NCBI GenBank assembly: GCA_029550525.1
Contig: JAKPHF010000048.1
Coordinates: 186,001 to 250,000, forward strand
Length of the DNA stretch: 64,000 bases
DNA from: Planctomycetota bacterium
Lineage (GTDB): Bacteria; Planctomycetota; Phycisphaerae; UBA1845; PWPN01
Direction: 5' to 3'
Positions 50,375-61,276 of the stretch are shown here, piece after piece. The stretch's first letter is position 1; each line of letters starts with the position of its first letter. The notes beneath the pieces were generated by a model. It saw nothing but the letters and a program-made list of their open reading frames with translations, had not been told where the DNA came from and made no database searches. The position numbers were made by a program, and so were the translations under genes.

Positions 50375-51694
50375 ATGGGGAATTTCAGCGACCGCAGTTG
50401 GAGCGACGTCCTGGTTCACGTCCGCAACCACCGCCCGGAATTGTTCCGGTCGTGGTTCAACAACATTGAACCTGTGGACCTGCAGAACGGTGTCATCCGC
50501 GCCCGGCCGTCCACCCGCAGTCACTACGAGTACCTGAGCCGCGAATGCCAATCCGCCTTTACCGAGGCCGCCCAACACGTGACCGGCCGGCTGGTCACGG
50601 TGATGTTCGAGGAACCCGCCGAGGGCCCCGAGCCTGAAGCACCGCTGTCGTTCGAGGAAGACGCCGACCAGATCAAGCTTAGCCCGGACTACCGGTTCGA
50701 GCACTTCGTCACCGGTCCGTGCAACCGGCTGGCTCACGCCGCCTGCATCGCCGTCGCCGAAAATCCGGGGCGAGTCTACAACCCGCTGTTCGTGCACGGT
50801 AGCGTCGGGTTGGGCAAGACGCACCTGTTGCAGGCCACCTGCCATGCGATCAAGGATCGCCAGAGCGATGCGCGCATCTTGTACATTTCCTGCGAAACAT
50901 TCGTGAACCACTTTATCGAGGCGGTGGAGCGCGGCGCCGTTCACCAGTTTCGATACCACTACCGGCACGTGGATGCGCTGGTGATCGACGACATTCAGTT
51001 CCTGGCCGACCGTGAGCGGACGCGTGAGGAGTTCTTTCACACGTTCAACACGCTCTACCAGTCGCAAAAGCAAATCATCATCTCGGCGGACGAGTCGCCG
51101 GCGAACATTCCGAGTCTCGAAGAGCGGCTGGTCAGCCGGTTTAACTGGGGGCTGGTCGTGCGGATCGATGCGCCGTGTCTGGAAGTCCGCATGGCCATTC
51201 TCCGTAAGAAGGCCCGGTTACGTTGCGTGGAACTGCCGGAAAACGTCGTCCACCACGTTGCCGCCAACGTGACCGGCAACACCCGCGAACTGGAAGGGGC
51301 GCTGCTGAAAGTGATCGCGCTCAGCCAGCAGTACGGCGGCGTCATCAACCTCGATGTGGCTCGCCAGGCGATCGGCGATCACGTCCCCGACCAGGTCAAG
51401 CCGATCACCATCACCGACATTCTCAACGTGGTCACCGCCCATTTCGGCGTGCGAGCCGCCGACCTGCAGGGCAAGCGCCGCAGCCGGTCGATCGCGTTTC
51501 CGCGGCAGGTGTGCATGTATCTCGCTCGCGAGCTGACGTCGCTCAGCCTCGAGGAGATCGGCGGCTACTTCGGCGGCCGCGACCACACGACCGTTCTACA
51601 CGCCGCCCGGACCATCAGCGAGCAGAAGAAACGGGACAGCGAACTCAGCGCCACGCTGGCCGGCATGATCCGGACGCTGCGACCGGTGGATTGA
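50375..51694 (+). CDS. dnaA: Chromosomal replication initiator DnaA
   Basis: 439 residues. Domain I (1-80), short linker, AAA+ domain with Walker A GSVGLGKTH (Ser replaces the usual Gly), Walker B VIDDIQFLA, sensor II region NTRELEGAL, and domain IV with the DnaA signature GGRDHTTVLHAARTI. It binds DnaA boxes to open the origin. The gap on its 3' side carries DnaA boxes. Confidence 0.97.
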   Translation: MGNFSDRSWSDVLVHVRNHRPELFRSWFNNIEPVDLQNGVIRARPSTRSHYEYLSRECQSAFTEAAQHVTGRLVTVMFEEPAEGPEPEAPLSFEEDADQIKLSPDYRFEHFVTGPCNRLAHAACIAVAENPGRVYNPLFVHGSVGLGKTHLLQATCHAIKDRQSDARILYISCETFVNHFIEAVERGAVHQFRYHYRHVDALVIDDIQFLADRERTREEFFHTFNTLYQSQKQIIISADESPANIPSLEERLVSRFNWGLVVRIDAPCLEVRMAILRKKARLRCVELPENVVHHVAANVTGNTRELEGALLKVIALSQQYGGVINLDVARQAIGDHVPDQVKPITITDILNVVTAHFGVRAADLQGKRRSRSIAFPRQVCMYLARELTSLSLEEIGGYFGGRDHTTVLHAARTISEQKKRDSELSATLAGMIRTLRPVD

Positions 51695-51856
51695 CCCGAC
51701 CGCTGCCGGCGGGCAACTCGTCCGCCTGCTCTTGCCGACGGCACGCCCACACAGGCGATCAGGACGCCTGTCCGCCGAGGTTTCCGGTACGGCCGGCGCG
51801 GGCTGGATGAGGGGTCTGGCCGGTCCTTCCGACCGGGGTTCCGCCTGTCGGCAAAG

Positions 51857-51865
51857 TGTGGATAA
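51857..51865 (-). promoter_or_regulatory. DnaA box (perfect)
   Basis: TTATCCACA on the minus strand. Confidence 0.75.
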
Positions 51866-51968
51866 GTTGTCGCGTTTACGGTATCTTAGAACGCATATTA
51901 CGAGCTCAGACCGATGGTGGGTTTACGCCCGGGCAGGGCCTGGCGCGAAGGCCGGGGTTACCAACACG

Positions 51969-51977
51969 TTATCCACG
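51969..51977 (+). promoter_or_regulatory. DnaA box (one mismatch)
   Basis: TTATCCACG. Confidence 0.6.
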
Positions 51978-52054
51978 GCCAGTATCGGAGAATCCCGATA
52001 CGTAAACGACTGTTATGGAATGATTTACGCATTTCAGTCGCCAGGGTGCTGTCA

Positions 52055-52063
52055 TAATCCACA
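52055..52063 (+). promoter_or_regulatory. DnaA box (one mismatch)
   Basis: TAATCCACA. Confidence 0.55.
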
Positions 52064-52138
52064 GCACCCAACTTCGCTTCCAGACCTTTACATGAGAAAT
52101 CAATTAATACAGAACCCAACAGAAGGAGCGTCGCACTC

Positions 52139-53236
52139 ATGCATGTGATCATCAGCCGAAGTGCTTTGCTCGAAGTTCTGGGAGCTGCGTCCAGCGTGGC
52201 AGCGACGCGGACCACCAAGGAAGTCCTCAAGTGCGTACGCCTGACCACGAAGGACGATACGCTGGTCCTGGGTGCGACGGACCTGGAAGTTGCGCTTCGA
52301 GTCGAGATTCGGCAGGTGCAGATCAAGAAGAAGGGCGACCTGCTGATACCGGCTGACAAGCTCACGCAGATCGCTCGTGAATGTACCGACGACACGCTGA
52401 CGCTGGAGTCCGACGAGCAGGTCTGCCACATTCGCGGTCAGGACAGTCATTTCGAGATTTACGGGCACGATCCGCGGGAGTTTCCTCCCGTGCCGGAGCT
52501 GGAGGGTCAGCCGGACGCCGAAATCGAGGCGGCCACGCTGCTCGAACTGATCAACAAAACGCTGTTCGCGGTGGCCAAGGAGAACACGCGTTACGCGATT
52601 AACGGGATTCTCTGGCAGAAGGCCGGCAAGAAGCTGGTGCTGGTTTCGACGGACGGGCGTCGGCTGGCCCGGGCGCAGGGTCCGGCCGAAGGCACCGGCG
52701 GCGGTGATACGCAGATGATCGTGCCCGCAAAAACCGTCCAGGTTCTCCAGCGGGTGCTCGGCCACGCCGAAGGCAAGGCTGCCGTCCGTTTCGCCGGCAA
52801 CCAGGTGGTGGTGCGAGCGGATTCCTACGTGGTCAGCTCCGCCTTGGTGGAGGGTCACTTCCCGCAGTACGAGGAGGTGATTCCCAAGGACAACGACAAG
52901 AAGGTCGAGCTCGACACGGAAGAGTTTCTGAGCGCGGTGCGGCGGGCGGCTCTGCTCACCAACGAGCAGTCCAAGGGTGTGCGGCTCAAGTTCGACGACA
53001 ACCAACTGATTCTGTCGAGCCGGGCCCCCGAACAAGGCGAGGCCACGATCTCCATGAAGATCGAGTACACGGCGGCTCCCGTCGAGATCGGTTTCAACCC
53101 GCTGTTTCTGACTGAGGCGTTGCGAGTGGCCAACGCGCCGACGATCACGCTGGAAATGAAGGACGGCAACCGCCCGGGCGTGTTCCGCGCGGGGCCGAGC
53201 TTCCTGTACGTGGTCATGCCGGTGAACCTGGCTTAG
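52139..53236 (+). CDS. dnaN: DNA polymerase III beta clamp
   Basis: 365 residues, usual length. The three clamp domains are visible: MHVIISRSALLEVLGAASSV at the start, GILWQKAGKKLVLVSTDGRRLA in the middle, and LRVANAPTITLEMKDGNRPG with VVMPVNLA at the end. It forms the ring that tethers the polymerase to DNA. AAGGAG precedes ATG 52139. It is the first gene after the candidate origin, followed by the dciA-like and gyrB genes. Confidence 0.96.
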   Translation: MHVIISRSALLEVLGAASSVAATRTTKEVLKCVRLTTKDDTLVLGATDLEVALRVEIRQVQIKKKGDLLIPADKLTQIARECTDDTLTLESDEQVCHIRGQDSHFEIYGHDPREFPPVPELEGQPDAEIEAATLLELINKTLFAVAKENTRYAINGILWQKAGKKLVLVSTDGRRLARAQGPAEGTGGGDTQMIVPAKTVQVLQRVLGHAEGKAAVRFAGNQVVVRADSYVVSSALVEGHFPQYEEVIPKDNDKKVELDTEEFLSAVRRAALLTNEQSKGVRLKFDDNQLILSSRAPEQGEATISMKIEYTAAPVEIGFNPLFLTEALRVANAPTITLEMKDGNRPGVFRAGPSFLYVVMPVNLA

Positions 53237-53249
53237 ACGAGCGTGACCG

Positions 53250-53618
53250 GTGGAAAAGCTGTCGGACAAACAATTAAAATACATTCAGGGAAACCTCGAC
53301 GGCCGCGTGGCGCGTCGAGCCCCGGTTGCCGTCGGCCAGATCGCCGCGGACTTGCTGCGATCCGAGCAGATGAGCGGGCCGGCGTGGCGCCGCCGGCTGG
53401 TGGCCGTGCTGAGCGAGCACGGCCAGGACCTCCTGGAGCATGCCTCCATTCTCGGTGTGCGCGACGGCGTGCTGAAGCTGCACGTCGCCGAGCCGGCCTT
53501 GATGTACCGGTTGCGAGTGGCCTGGGAGCAACGCCTGCTCGCCCTGTTGCGGGCGCAACTTCCCGAATCGGGAATTCACTCGATCCGATTCATCGCCGGC
53601 CCCACACCGTCGGGCTGA
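53250..53618 (+). CDS. DciA-like protein (DUF721)
   Basis: 122 residues from GTG 53250. The DUF721 pattern is present: an N-terminal helix, WRRRLVAVLSEHGQDLLEHASI, then GVLKLHVAEPALMYRLRVAWEQRLLALL. DciA proteins help load the replicative helicase DnaB in bacteria lacking DnaC. Its place between dnaN (13 bp) and gyrB (54 bp) is the conserved one for this family. Confidence 0.85.
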   Translation: MEKLSDKQLKYIQGNLDGRVARRAPVAVGQIAADLLRSEQMSGPAWRRRLVAVLSEHGQDLLEHASILGVRDGVLKLHVAEPALMYRLRVAWEQRLLALLRAQLPESGIHSIRFIAGPTPSG

Positions 53619-56285
<2,667 letters not shown>

Positions 56286-56402
56286 AATGACGAAGTCCGA
56301 ATGACGAATGTCGAACGAAAGCTATGAGCTGTGAGCCGGACCGGTGGCCCGCAGCCGCCGGGTCTCATTCGGGCTTCGACATTCATTCGTCACTCGTCAT
56401 TG
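56286..56402. repeat. Dispersed inverted-repeat element A
   Basis: Immediately after the gyrB stop: GAATGACGAATGTCGAA on the left and TTCGACATTCATTCGTC-ACTCGTCATT on the right, enclosing CTATGAGCTGTGAGCC. It has the same architecture as the element at 57363. Confidence 0.6.
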
Positions 56403-56420
56403 CCTCCCGAGGAGGGCTCC

Positions 56421-57374
56421 ATGCAGGTTCGGAAAGCGGTCATCACGGCGGCCGGTCGCGGCTCGGCGGATTTTCCCGCTTGGACCTCCGCTCATCAGGC
56501 CATGCTGCCCATGGTCGACCGAGACGGGCTGGTCAAGCCGGTGGTGCAGATCATTGCCGAAGAGGCCCTCGACAGCGGTATCGAAGAGATTTGTCTGGTG
56601 ACCGCACCGGGCGACGAGGCGGTTTATCGTTCACATTTTCAGACGCTGGCCCGCCGTCTCGCCACCGGCGGCGAAGGCAAAGCCACCCAGGAGCAGCAGC
56701 GACGGTTGGCCGATTTCGAGCGGCGGTTGAGTTTTGCCGTTCAGGACAAGCCCGAGGGTTACGGTCACGCCGTCTGGTGCGCCCGTGAATTCGTCGGTGG
56801 CGAGCCGTTTCTGCTGCTGGTCAGCGATCACCTGTATGTTTCCGGCGAGGCCCGCCGCTGTGCCCGGCAGGTGATCGATCTGGCCGTCGCGCAGGATTGT
56901 GCCGTGGCTGCTGTTCAGGCCACTCGCGAGCATCTCATCCACCAGTACGGGACGGTGGCCGGCAAGCGGGTGAGTGGACTATCGAACACGTTCCAGATCG
57001 AACATATCCTCGAGAAGCCGACGCCCACGGCAGCCGAGCAATTGCTGCACGTACCCGGCTTGCGTGTCGGCCATTACCTCTGTTTCTTCGGCATCCACGT
57101 GCTCACACCCACCATCTTCAGCATTCTTGACGAGCACGTGGAACGATCGCGGCGACAGGGTGAGGAGATTCAGCTCACGCCGGCGTTGCAGGAGTTGGCC
57201 CGCTCGGAGAAGTACCTCGCGGTTCAGACCAACGGCCGTCGATACAACATCGGTGTGAAATTCGGATCGCTGGAGGCTCAGATTGCACTCGCCATGGCCG
57301 GACGCGATCGCGATGAGCTGCTCATTCGGCTGATGGAACTGCTCCTGCAGGCGGGCGTGCGCAATGACGAGTGA
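56421..57374 (+). CDS. GalU-like nucleotidyltransferase with degenerate active-site motif
   Basis: 317 residues. The overall pattern is that of UTP-glucose-1-phosphate uridylyltransferase: AMLPMVDRDGLVKPVVQIIAEEA, VTAPGDEAVY, GYGHAVWCAREFVGGEPFLLLVSDHLY and ALAMAGRDRDELLIRLME. The signature GxGTRxLPxTK--PKEML reads GRGSADFPAWTSAHQAML, so the Arg and both Lys residues are lost. It could be non-catalytic, or specific for another substrate. GGAGGG precedes ATG 56421. The last codons and the stop (AATGACGAGTGA) come from repeat element B. It lies upstream of the kinase/pyrophosphorylase fusion. Confidence 0.72.
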   Translation: MQVRKAVITAAGRGSADFPAWTSAHQAMLPMVDRDGLVKPVVQIIAEEALDSGIEEICLVTAPGDEAVYRSHFQTLARRLATGGEGKATQEQQRRLADFERRLSFAVQDKPEGYGHAVWCAREFVGGEPFLLLVSDHLYVSGEARRCARQVIDLAVAQDCAVAAVQATREHLIHQYGTVAGKRVSGLSNTFQIEHILEKPTPTAAEQLLHVPGLRVGHYLCFFGIHVLTPTIFSILDEHVERSRRQGEEIQLTPALQELARSEKYLAVQTNGRRYNIGVKFGSLEAQIALAMAGRDRDELLIRLMELLLQAGVRNDE

Positions 57375-57482
57375 CGAGAAGAAGCTGTGGGCTATGAGCT
57401 CTGAGATGTGAGCTGTAAGCCGGAGAATCGGGACGAGATTGGGCCGGCAATTCATTCGTCATTCGGATTTCGTCATTCGTCA
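57363..57482. repeat. Dispersed inverted-repeat element B
   Basis: AATGACGAGTGACGAG at the left, GCTATGAGCTCTGAGATGTG in the middle, and TTCATTCGTCATTCGGATTT-CGTCATTCGTCA at the right. It has the same design as element A and supplies the stop codon of the preceding gene. Confidence 0.6.
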
Positions 57483-57505
57483 GGCATCGTGGGTGAGCGA
57501 CGACC

Positions 57506-60500
57506 ATGTCAATCCTGGTTGATACGATCACGAGCAGCGATCCGCAGATTCGCAATCGGCCGTTAGCGGGGCTGCTGGCTCGACTGAGTGTGACTGAGAT
57601 CCTGGGCGAGTGCGAGGAACTCGAACGGTTTCGCCGGGGCTGCGAGAACCTCTACGAGCGCGTGCGGGCATGCCTGTTTCTGGCGGCGGCATACCGGTTT
57701 CACATTCAGGAAGCGCAGGGCATCAACCCGCTGGGCACCGTGCCGTTCGAAGGCTACGTCGATCTGCTGGAGCGGCGCTTCGAGCAGGCCATCAAGCGAT
57801 TTCGCGCTGCCATGCATGAGACCGGGCCCAACGGGGCGGTGATCAGCGCGCTGGCGCGGGCGTATAATCAGCTCGGGTTTCAAACGCTCACCGATCAGGT
57901 GCGCCGCAGCGTCCGAGGCTCGCGCGGCAACCAGTGGATGTTCCGCGTCGGGCATCAGGCCGATCATCCGCTGCGGATTCGCCGTGAGCTTCTGCAACGG
58001 AGCGGCTTGACGTACCCGATTCTCTGCGAGCGCACGCCCGTGCGGATGGACCTGTCGCACAGCGGCTGGTCCGACATCTTCTTCTTGGGCATGGACTATC
58101 CCGAAGGGGCGCGGGTGGTCAACGTGTCGGTGGACCTTGGCGTTTATCGCCGCGACGCCGACGTGCGGCCGCCAGTGGAGACGTATGTGCGCGTGCTGGA
58201 AGAGCCGCTCTTGCGGTTGACCAGCATCGATCTGGAAGACACCCGCGACATCACGCAGCTCGACGATCTGTTCAACTTCGGCAGCGATTACTTGAGCCTG
58301 CTCAAGGCTGGCATCATCGCCTCGGGTCTGATCCCGCCGTCGTTTGAGGGTTCCGGCCAGTCGCTGGCCGAGATTTTGGCCCGGACGGTCGGGCCGGGGT
58401 TGGGTCTGGAACTGGTTACGAAGGTAAACGACATTCCGAAGGGCTCGCGGTTGGCGGTCTCGACCAATTTGCTCGCGTCGATCGTGGCGGTCCTCATGCG
58501 AGCCACCGGCCAGACCAGGAATCTCGAAGGCGGACTGGAGGAGTCCGAGCGACGCCTTGTTGCGTCGCGAGCCATCCTGGGCGAATGGCTGGGCGGCTCC
58601 GGCGGTGGTTGGCAGGACTCAGGCGGGACATGGCCGGGCATCAAGATCATTCGCGGCGCTGAAGCTCGACCGGGCGATCCGGAGTACGGCGTGAGCCGTG
58701 GTCGATTATTGCCCGAGCATGAGGTGCTGGGGCCCGATCGCGTCAGTCCACAGGTTCGCGAGTTGTTTGCCTCCAGCGTCGTGCTGGTGCACGGCGGCAT
58801 GGCCCAGGACGTCGGGCCCATCCTCGAGATGGTGACCGAAAAGTACCTCCTGCGCAGCGGTCCTGAGTGGCAGGCGCGCCAGGAGATGCGCGGTATCTTC
58901 GATGCCATCATCGACGGCTTGCAGGCAGGCGATCTCAAGGCAGTCGGCGCGAATACCACGCGCAACTGGGACGGGCCGCTCAAGACCATCATTCCCTGGG
59001 TGACCAACCGGTTCACGGAAACCATCATTCGCGACGCTCGCGCCCGGCTGAAGGAGGACTTCTGGGGTTTCCTGATGCTCGGCGGGATGTCCGGCGGCGG
59101 CATGGCGTTTTTCGTCAATCCTCGGCGGCAGGCCGCCTTCCGCGACGAAATCCTCGAGATCATGAACCGGGCGAAGAGCGAGCTGTGCGACGCAATCCCA
59201 TTCGCCATGGATCCGGTGGTGTACAACTTCCGGATCAACGATTACGGCACGGTGGCCACGCTGCGACAAGGGCATCAGGCCATCATGCCGCCCCGTTATT
59301 ATGCCGTGCAGGTGCCGGCTTTGACACGGTTGGAGCGCGACAAGGTGTCCATGCTGCGGCGAGCGGATCTGGACAACTTCACCAGCCGCGGCGGCACGCC
59401 CGACGAACTGATCCGCGTGCTGCGGGTCATGGTGAATCACCTGTTCCCGTCGCCGGGCAACGCGCCGGCCGAGGGTCGTGCCGAGTGGGCTGCCGAGCTG
59501 GACCGCATCAAGCGCGAGAACGGATTCGATGCCGTACAGCATGAGCGCATCCGCGAGGATCTTCGCCGCGGGCGTATCGGTTTGGCCCGCAATCGCCTGC
59601 CCGCATCGACGGAGATCGTTGATGTGCAGAGTGGTGACTTCATCGACGCCCAATCCGGCGCGCCGGACAAAGCCGTCCAGGTCGGCAAGGATGCGATTCG
59701 CCGCGGTGAGGTGGCGGTGGTCTCGCTGGCCGCCGGCGTCGGTTCGCGCTGGACGCACGGGGCGGGTGTGGTCAAGGCGGTCAACCCCTTCGTCATGATC
59801 GATGGCGCGCACCGCTCGTTCATGGAGCTGCATCTGGCCAAGAGCCGCCGAACGAGTCGAACATACGACACTACAATTCCACACGTTTTCACAACCAGCT
59901 TTCTGACCCACGGGCCGATCGAAAAGCACCTCGCGCTGGCGAACAATCACGGCTACCCGGGGCCAGTGTATCTGTCGCCCGGCCGATCCATCGGCCTTCG
60001 CATGGTGCCCATGGTTCGCGACCTGCGTTTCCTGTGGGAGGAGCTTCCGCAAGAAACACTCGACGAGCAGAAGCAGAAGGTTCGTGATGACGTTCGCCAA
60101 GCCTTGATCAACTGGGCCCAGTCGCGGGGTGAGGCCAGCGACTATGTGGACAACGTGCCCGGTCAGTGCTTCCACCCGCCGGGCCACTGGTACGAGCTGC
60201 CGAACATGCTGCGTAACGGCGTTCTCGCCCGTATGCTGGCCGACCAGCCGAGTCTAAAGTACCTGATGGTCCACAACATTGACACGCTGGGAGCCGATGT
60301 CGATCCGGGCGTACTGGGGCTGCACATTCTGGGCGAGAATGCGGTAACGTTTGAGGTCATCGGCCGGCGCATCGACGATCGCGGCGGCGGTCTGGCTCGG
60401 GTGAACGGGAAAGTGCGTCTGCTGGAAGGACTTGCCCAGCCCAGCGAGGCCGACGAGTTTCGGCTGAGCTTTTACAACTCCAACACCGCATGGGTGGACA

Positions 60501-60838
60501 TTGACCGCTTCCTGGCGCTGTTCGGTATCAACCGGGCGATGCTCTCGGGCCCGCAGGAGTTGTTGGCCGAGCGCGTGCGCGAGGTGTCCAGCCGCGTGCC
60601 CACGTATGTGACCATCAAGGACGTCAAGCGCCGCTGGGGTCACGGCCAGGAAGACGTCTTTCCCGTCTGCCAAACAGAGAAGCTCTGGACGGACATCACC
60701 GCACTGCCCGACGTGCGCTGCGCGTTTGTGGCTGTCTCACGCCGGCGAGGTCAACAACTGAAGGATGTTGCCCAGCTTGATCCGTGGGTCAACGACGGCT
60801 CGCTCGCGTACGTGCGAAGCCTCTGTGACTTCGGTTGA
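57506..60838 (+). CDS. Fucokinase-type GHMP kinase fused to UDP-sugar pyrophosphorylase
   Basis: 1110 residues. Residues 1-175 are helical. Residues 176-640 follow the GHMP kinase pattern of L-fucokinase: PVRMDLSHSGWSDIFF (178-193), VVNVSVDLG, a phosphate-loop segment IPKGSRLAVSTNLLASI (310-326, degenerate relative to PxGSGLGTSSILAA), GGWQDSGGTWPGIKI (367-381) and GGMSGGGMAFFV (526-537). Residues 720-1110 match UDP-glucose pyrophosphorylase of the UDPGP family: LAAGVGSRWTHGAGVVK (741-757), TSFLTHGPIEKHL, VYLSPGRSIGLRM, HNIDTLGADVDPGVLGLHI and FYNSNTAWVDIDRF. It could phosphorylate a sugar at C1 and convert it to a UDP-sugar. The order is opposite to FKGP, whose transferase comes first. Confidence 0.82.
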   Translation: MSILVDTITSSDPQIRNRPLAGLLARLSVTEILGECEELERFRRGCENLYERVRACLFLAAAYRFHIQEAQGINPLGTVPFEGYVDLLERRFEQAIKRFRAAMHETGPNGAVISALARAYNQLGFQTLTDQVRRSVRGSRGNQWMFRVGHQADHPLRIRRELLQRSGLTYPILCERTPVRMDLSHSGWSDIFFLGMDYPEGARVVNVSVDLGVYRRDADVRPPVETYVRVLEEPLLRLTSIDLEDTRDITQLDDLFNFGSDYLSLLKAGIIASGLIPPSFEGSGQSLAEILARTVGPGLGLELVTKVNDIPKGSRLAVSTNLLASIVAVLMRATGQTRNLEGGLEESERRLVASRAILGEWLGGSGGGWQDSGGTWPGIKIIRGAEARPGDPEYGVSRGRLLPEHEVLGPDRVSPQVRELFASSVVLVHGGMAQDVGPILEMVTEKYLLRSGPEWQARQEMRGIFDAIIDGLQAGDLKAVGANTTRNWDGPLKTIIPWVTNRFTETIIRDARARLKEDFWGFLMLGGMSGGGMAFFVNPRRQAAFRDEILEIMNRAKSELCDAIPFAMDPVVYNFRINDYGTVATLRQGHQAIMPPRYYAVQVPALTRLERDKVSMLRRADLDNFTSRGGTPDELIRVLRVMVNHLFPSPGNAPAEGRAEWAAELDRIKRENGFDAVQHERIREDLRRGRIGLARNRLPASTEIVDVQSGDFIDAQSGAPDKAVQVGKDAIRRGEVAVVSLAAGVGSRWTHGAGVVKAVNPFVMIDGAHRSFMELHLAKSRRTSRTYDTTIPHVFTTSFLTHGPIEKHLALANNHGYPGPVYLSPGRSIGLRMVPMVRDLRFLWEELPQETLDEQKQKVRDDVRQALINWAQSRGEASDYVDNVPGQCFHPPGHWYELPNMLRNGVLARMLADQPSLKYLMVHNIDTLGADVDPGVLGLHILGENAVTFEVIGRRIDDRGGGLARVNGKVRLLEGLAQPSEADEFRLSFYNSNTAWVDIDRFLALFGINRAMLSGPQELLAERVREVSSRVPTYVTIKDVKRRWGHGQEDVFPVCQTEKLWTDITALPDVRCAFVAVSRRRGQQLKDVAQLDPWVNDGSLAYVRSLCDFG

Positions 60839-60879
60839 TTGACCACAAACAAGAAATGGAGCTCGACTCCGAACCATCC

Positions 60880-61182
60880 TTACGAACGCGAGCTGCCTGG
60901 GCTGAGCAGGGTCTGGACGGATTCACACGATGTACCAACGATGCGGATGGTCTTGCGAGGATTTGTCAGGCCCGATTCGACGGTGACCTGCTGGACGCGG
61001 ACGCCCAACGATTTGGCAATGAGCTTGCGGACGGCCTCGTTGGCAGCGCCGCGCTCAGGGGCGGCTGACACCGTTACCTTCAACGCACCGTCGAGCTCAC
61101 CAACGATCCGGTCACGCGACGACTTGGGTACGACCTTCACATCGAGCAGAACATCTTTGCCTTGTTGCGTGAGCTGTAGCAT
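60880..61182 (-). CDS. DUF167 (YggU/UPF0235) protein
   Basis: 100 residues. VKVVPKSSRDRIVGELDGALKVTVSAAPERGAANEAVRKLIAK is the DUF167 core, with the AAPERGAAN signature clear. It is a small conserved protein of unknown function. It converges with the kinase/pyrophosphorylase gene with a 41-bp gap. Confidence 0.92.
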   Translation of the reverse strand: MLQLTQQGKDVLLDVKVVPKSSRDRIVGELDGALKVTVSAAPERGAANEAVRKLIAKSLGVRVQQVTVESGLTNPRKTIRIVGTSCESVQTLLSPGSSRS

Positions 61183-61196
61183 GGACTGATTTGTGC

Positions 61197-61276
61197 GAAC
61201 GTGTGAGAGTGATAAAGTGAGAAAGGTGCCGTCTACGTTGCCCTTTCCTACGTTCTCACTTTCTCACATTCTCACT
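61197..61276. repeat. CTCAC-rich inverted repeat
   Basis: GTGAGAGTGATAAAGTGAGAA on one side and TTCTCACTTTCTCACATTCT on the other form an imperfect hairpin between the DUF167 gene and the end of the phosphatase gene. It resembles dispersed GTGAGAATGTGAGAA repeats and may end the phosphatase transcript. Confidence 0.45.

Larger units (their letters stand above)
51695..52138. other. Candidate replication origin (oriC) between dnaA and dnaN
   Basis: 444 bp without a gene. DnaA boxes: TGTGGATAA at 51857-51865 (perfect, reverse of TTATCCACA), TTATCCACG at 51969-51977 (one mismatch) and TAATCCACA at 52055-52063 (one mismatch). AT-richer stretches lie at about 51873-51905, 51996-52035 and 52090-52118, and could be the unwinding element. 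Position next to dnaA and dnaN supports oriC. Confidence 0.72.

Noticed and set aside
58706..60187. Open frame antisense to the kinase/pyrophosphorylase fusion
   Set aside because: No motif is seen, and the sense strand carries clear GHMP and UDPGP motifs.
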